Source: SAR202 cluster bacterium
Lineage (GTDB): Bacteria > Chloroflexota > Dehalococcoidia > SAR202 > GCA-002694895
NCBI GenBank assembly: GCA_009391605.1
Contig: VFGQ01000127.1
Location: 1-7,062 of the forward strand
Direction of reading: 5' to 3'
DNA: 7,062 nt
Below the pieces are notes generated by a model. That model saw only the letters and a program-made list of their open reading frames with translations, was not told where the DNA came from and did not search any database. Position 1 is the first letter of the stretch, and each line of letters opens with the position of its first letter. This document shows, one piece after another, positions 5,527 through 7,062 of this stretch. The translations under genes were made by a program, and so were the position numbers.

Positions 5527-7062
5527 ATGTCATTTGTAGAAAAACCAAAGCGAAGTATATGGACCTGGGGTTATCAACAAAATGAACCTACAAATTCAGA
5601 AAGGCAGAAACATGCTGCTGAATTATCAAAGAAAATTGGAATTGAAATAATTCCTCCGAAAATTCCTCTTGCACATGAATTAAATTTAAGAACTTCACGA
5701 ATTAAAATCCCAGATAATCTTTCAAGTTATTGTTTCACAGATAACTATGAGAGATCATTACATTCATATGGTGCAGAAAGAGAACTTGCAGCTTTGGGTA
5801 AATTTCCAAACCCCCCTGATGTAGTTGCACATCCTTCTAATGAGGATGAACTTGCAGAAATTCTTGATTGGTGTGATAGATATAATTATGTAACTATACC
5901 TTATGGGGGAGGATCTTCTGTTGTAGGTGGAGTTACCCCTCCTGAAGATAAAGGTCCGATAGTTACTATTGATATGGATCAATTTGATCAAGTATTAGAA
6001 ATAGATGAAATTTCAAGAACTGCAAAAATTCAGGCAGGTATATATGGTCCTGAACTTGAGAGACAGTTAAAACCTTCAGGACATACATTAAGACATTATC
6101 CTCAGAGTTTTGTTGAATCTACACTTGGTGGTTGGATTGCCACAAGATCTGGAGGGCATTATGCAACTAATCACACCCATATAGATGAATTTGTTGAATC
6201 TTTAAAAATGATAACTCCTTCTGGATGGTGGGAATCAAGGAGATTACCAGGTAGTGGAGCGGGGCCTAATTCAGATCGTATCGTTATCGGAAGTGAAGGA
6301 ATTTTGGGTATTATTACAGAAGCTTGGATGAGAATCCAAAAAAGACCACAATATAGAGCTACTGCTGCTGTTATGTTTAATTCATGGGAGAATGGTTATG
6401 ATGCAGTAAGGCAAATTGCACAGGCAAAATTATGGCCATCTAATTTGCGTATTTTAGATCCTGATTTGACTGCTGATAGCACAGGGATTGATAATGGGAT
6501 GAGTTTATTGATTATTGGATTTGAATCTTCAGATTTATCTCAAAAACGGGTTCTTGATCAAGCTATAGAAATTGCAAAATTATGCAATGGAATTATTACC
6601 AATGACAATATAATTATTGATGATGGAACTGGTGCTCCTACTGGGAGAGGAGGAGCAATTGGTGCATGGAGAAATGCTTTTATAAATGTTGGTGGAGGTC
6701 TTACTGCAGGATTAGGAATGGTGACTGGGACATTTGAAACTGCAATAACATGGGATAAGTGGCCAGAATTTGATAAAAAAGTAAGAGAAGCAACTCAAGC
6801 TGCCCTTAATGATGTATGTGGAGGAGGTACTTTAAATTGTAGATTTACACATGTGTATCCTGACGGGCCAGCCCCTTATTACACTTATGTTGGAAATTAT
6901 AAAAAAGACGGTTACTTCGAACAGCAAGATGCAATAAAAAAAGCAGCTTCAGATGCTATTATGTCTGCAGGAGGAACTATCACGCATCATCATGCTGTAG
7001 GGAGATTGCATAAACCTTGGTATGATGTTGAAAGACCAGAATTATTTGCAGAATCATTGAAA
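5527..7062 (+). CDS. FAD-binding oxidase, alkyldihydroxyacetonephosphate synthase (AGPS)-like (partial, C-terminus missing)
   Basis: The frame is open from the ATG at 5527 through 512 codons to the right edge without a stop. The vanillyl-alcohol-oxidase/PCMH-type FAD domain is clear: PYGGGSSVVGG (125-135) binds the pyrophosphate, HYPQSFVESTLGGWIATRSG (190-209) lines FAD, and RIVIGSEGILGIITEAWMRI (251-270) closes the domain. The N-terminal WTWGY (12-16) and the C-terminal YYTY (451-454) and THHHAVGRLHKPW (486-498) are specific to the AGPS branch. The His triplet and a tyrosine near 451 correspond, by my alignment from memory, to the catalytic histidines and Tyr578 of human AGPS. AGPS swaps the acyl chain of acyl-DHAP for a fatty alcohol to make the ether bond. 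Many bacterial homologues are uncharacterised and could act on other substrates. No other ether-lipid gene is visible. Perhaps 30-60 residues are missing. Confidence 0.9.
   Translation, partial: MSFVEKPKRSIWTWGYQQNEPTNSERQKHAAELSKKIGIEIIPPKIPLAHELNLRTSRIKIPDNLSSYCFTDNYERSLHSYGAERELAALGKFPNPPDVVAHPSNEDELAEILDWCDRYNYVTIPYGGGSSVVGGVTPPEDKGPIVTIDMDQFDQVLEIDEISRTAKIQAGIYGPELERQLKPSGHTLRHYPQSFVESTLGGWIATRSGGHYATNHTHIDEFVESLKMITPSGWWESRRLPGSGAGPNSDRIVIGSEGILGIITEAWMRIQKRPQYRATAAVMFNSWENGYDAVRQIAQAKLWPSNLRILDPDLTADSTGIDNGMSLLIIGFESSDLSQKRVLDQAIEIAKLCNGIITNDNIIIDDGTGAPTGRGGAIGAWRNAFINVGGGLTAGLGMVTGTFETAITWDKWPEFDKKVREATQAALNDVCGGGTLNCRFTHVYPDGPAPYYTYVGNYKKDGYFEQQDAIKKAASDAIMSAGGTITHHHAVGRLHKPWYDVERPELFAESLK

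Noticed and set aside
5764..5991. Minus-strand open frame within the FAD-oxidase gene
   Set aside because: It overlaps the conserved FAD-binding loop PYGGGSS on the plus strand and shows no family features.

Overview
The window is AT-rich DNA (about one third G+C by eye) from a bacterium with tightly packed genes and mostly weak or absent Shine-Dalgarno sequences. The gene content is a luciferase-like flavin monooxygenase, a D-aminoacylase-type amidohydrolase, a D-2-hydroxyacid dehydrogenase, an AroM/racemase-like protein and an alkyl-DHAP-synthase-like flavoenzyme. It recalls uncultivated marine heterotrophs that degrade dissolved organic matter, such as SAR202-type Chloroflexota. That taxonomic guess is inference only: there is no marker gene here.

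Layout. (1) Positions 583 to 1, minus strand: the N-terminal part of a secreted lipoprotein with a coiled coil, a proline-rich linker and an alanine-rich TolA-like tail. The tail is encoded by a perfect 24-bp tandem repeat that runs off the left edge. (2) 584-650: a short, extremely AT-rich divergent intergenic region with a (TA)n run. (3) 651-5182, plus strand: four genes with gaps of 26, 10 and 29 bp, almost certainly one operon: AroM-family protein, D-2-hydroxyacid dehydrogenase, LimB-like LLM flavin monooxygenase, and N-acyl-D-amino-acid deacylase-like amidohydrolase. (4) 5407-5186, minus strand: a two-TM DUF2798-type membrane protein, convergent with the operon and ending 3 bp from it. 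(5) 5408-5526: a divergent promoter region with a perfect 24-bp palindrome next to the start of the small membrane gene. (6) 5527-7062, plus strand: an AGPS-like FAD-binding oxidase, cut by the right edge.

How the genes may work together (inference). The operon looks catabolic. The amidohydrolase would cleave an N-acyl or cyclic amide of a D-configured or unusual amino acid. The AroM-like protein has the two-cysteine layout of Asp/Glu-racemase-fold enzymes and could change stereochemistry. The dehydrogenase would interconvert a 2-keto acid and a (R)-2-hydroxy acid. The monooxygenase would oxygenate the carbon skeleton. The adjacent FAD oxidase may belong to the same pathway or to ether-lipid synthesis. 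No transporter or regulator gene lies in the window. No RNA gene, insertion sequence or CRISPR array was seen, and no gene-free stretch exceeds 300 bases.
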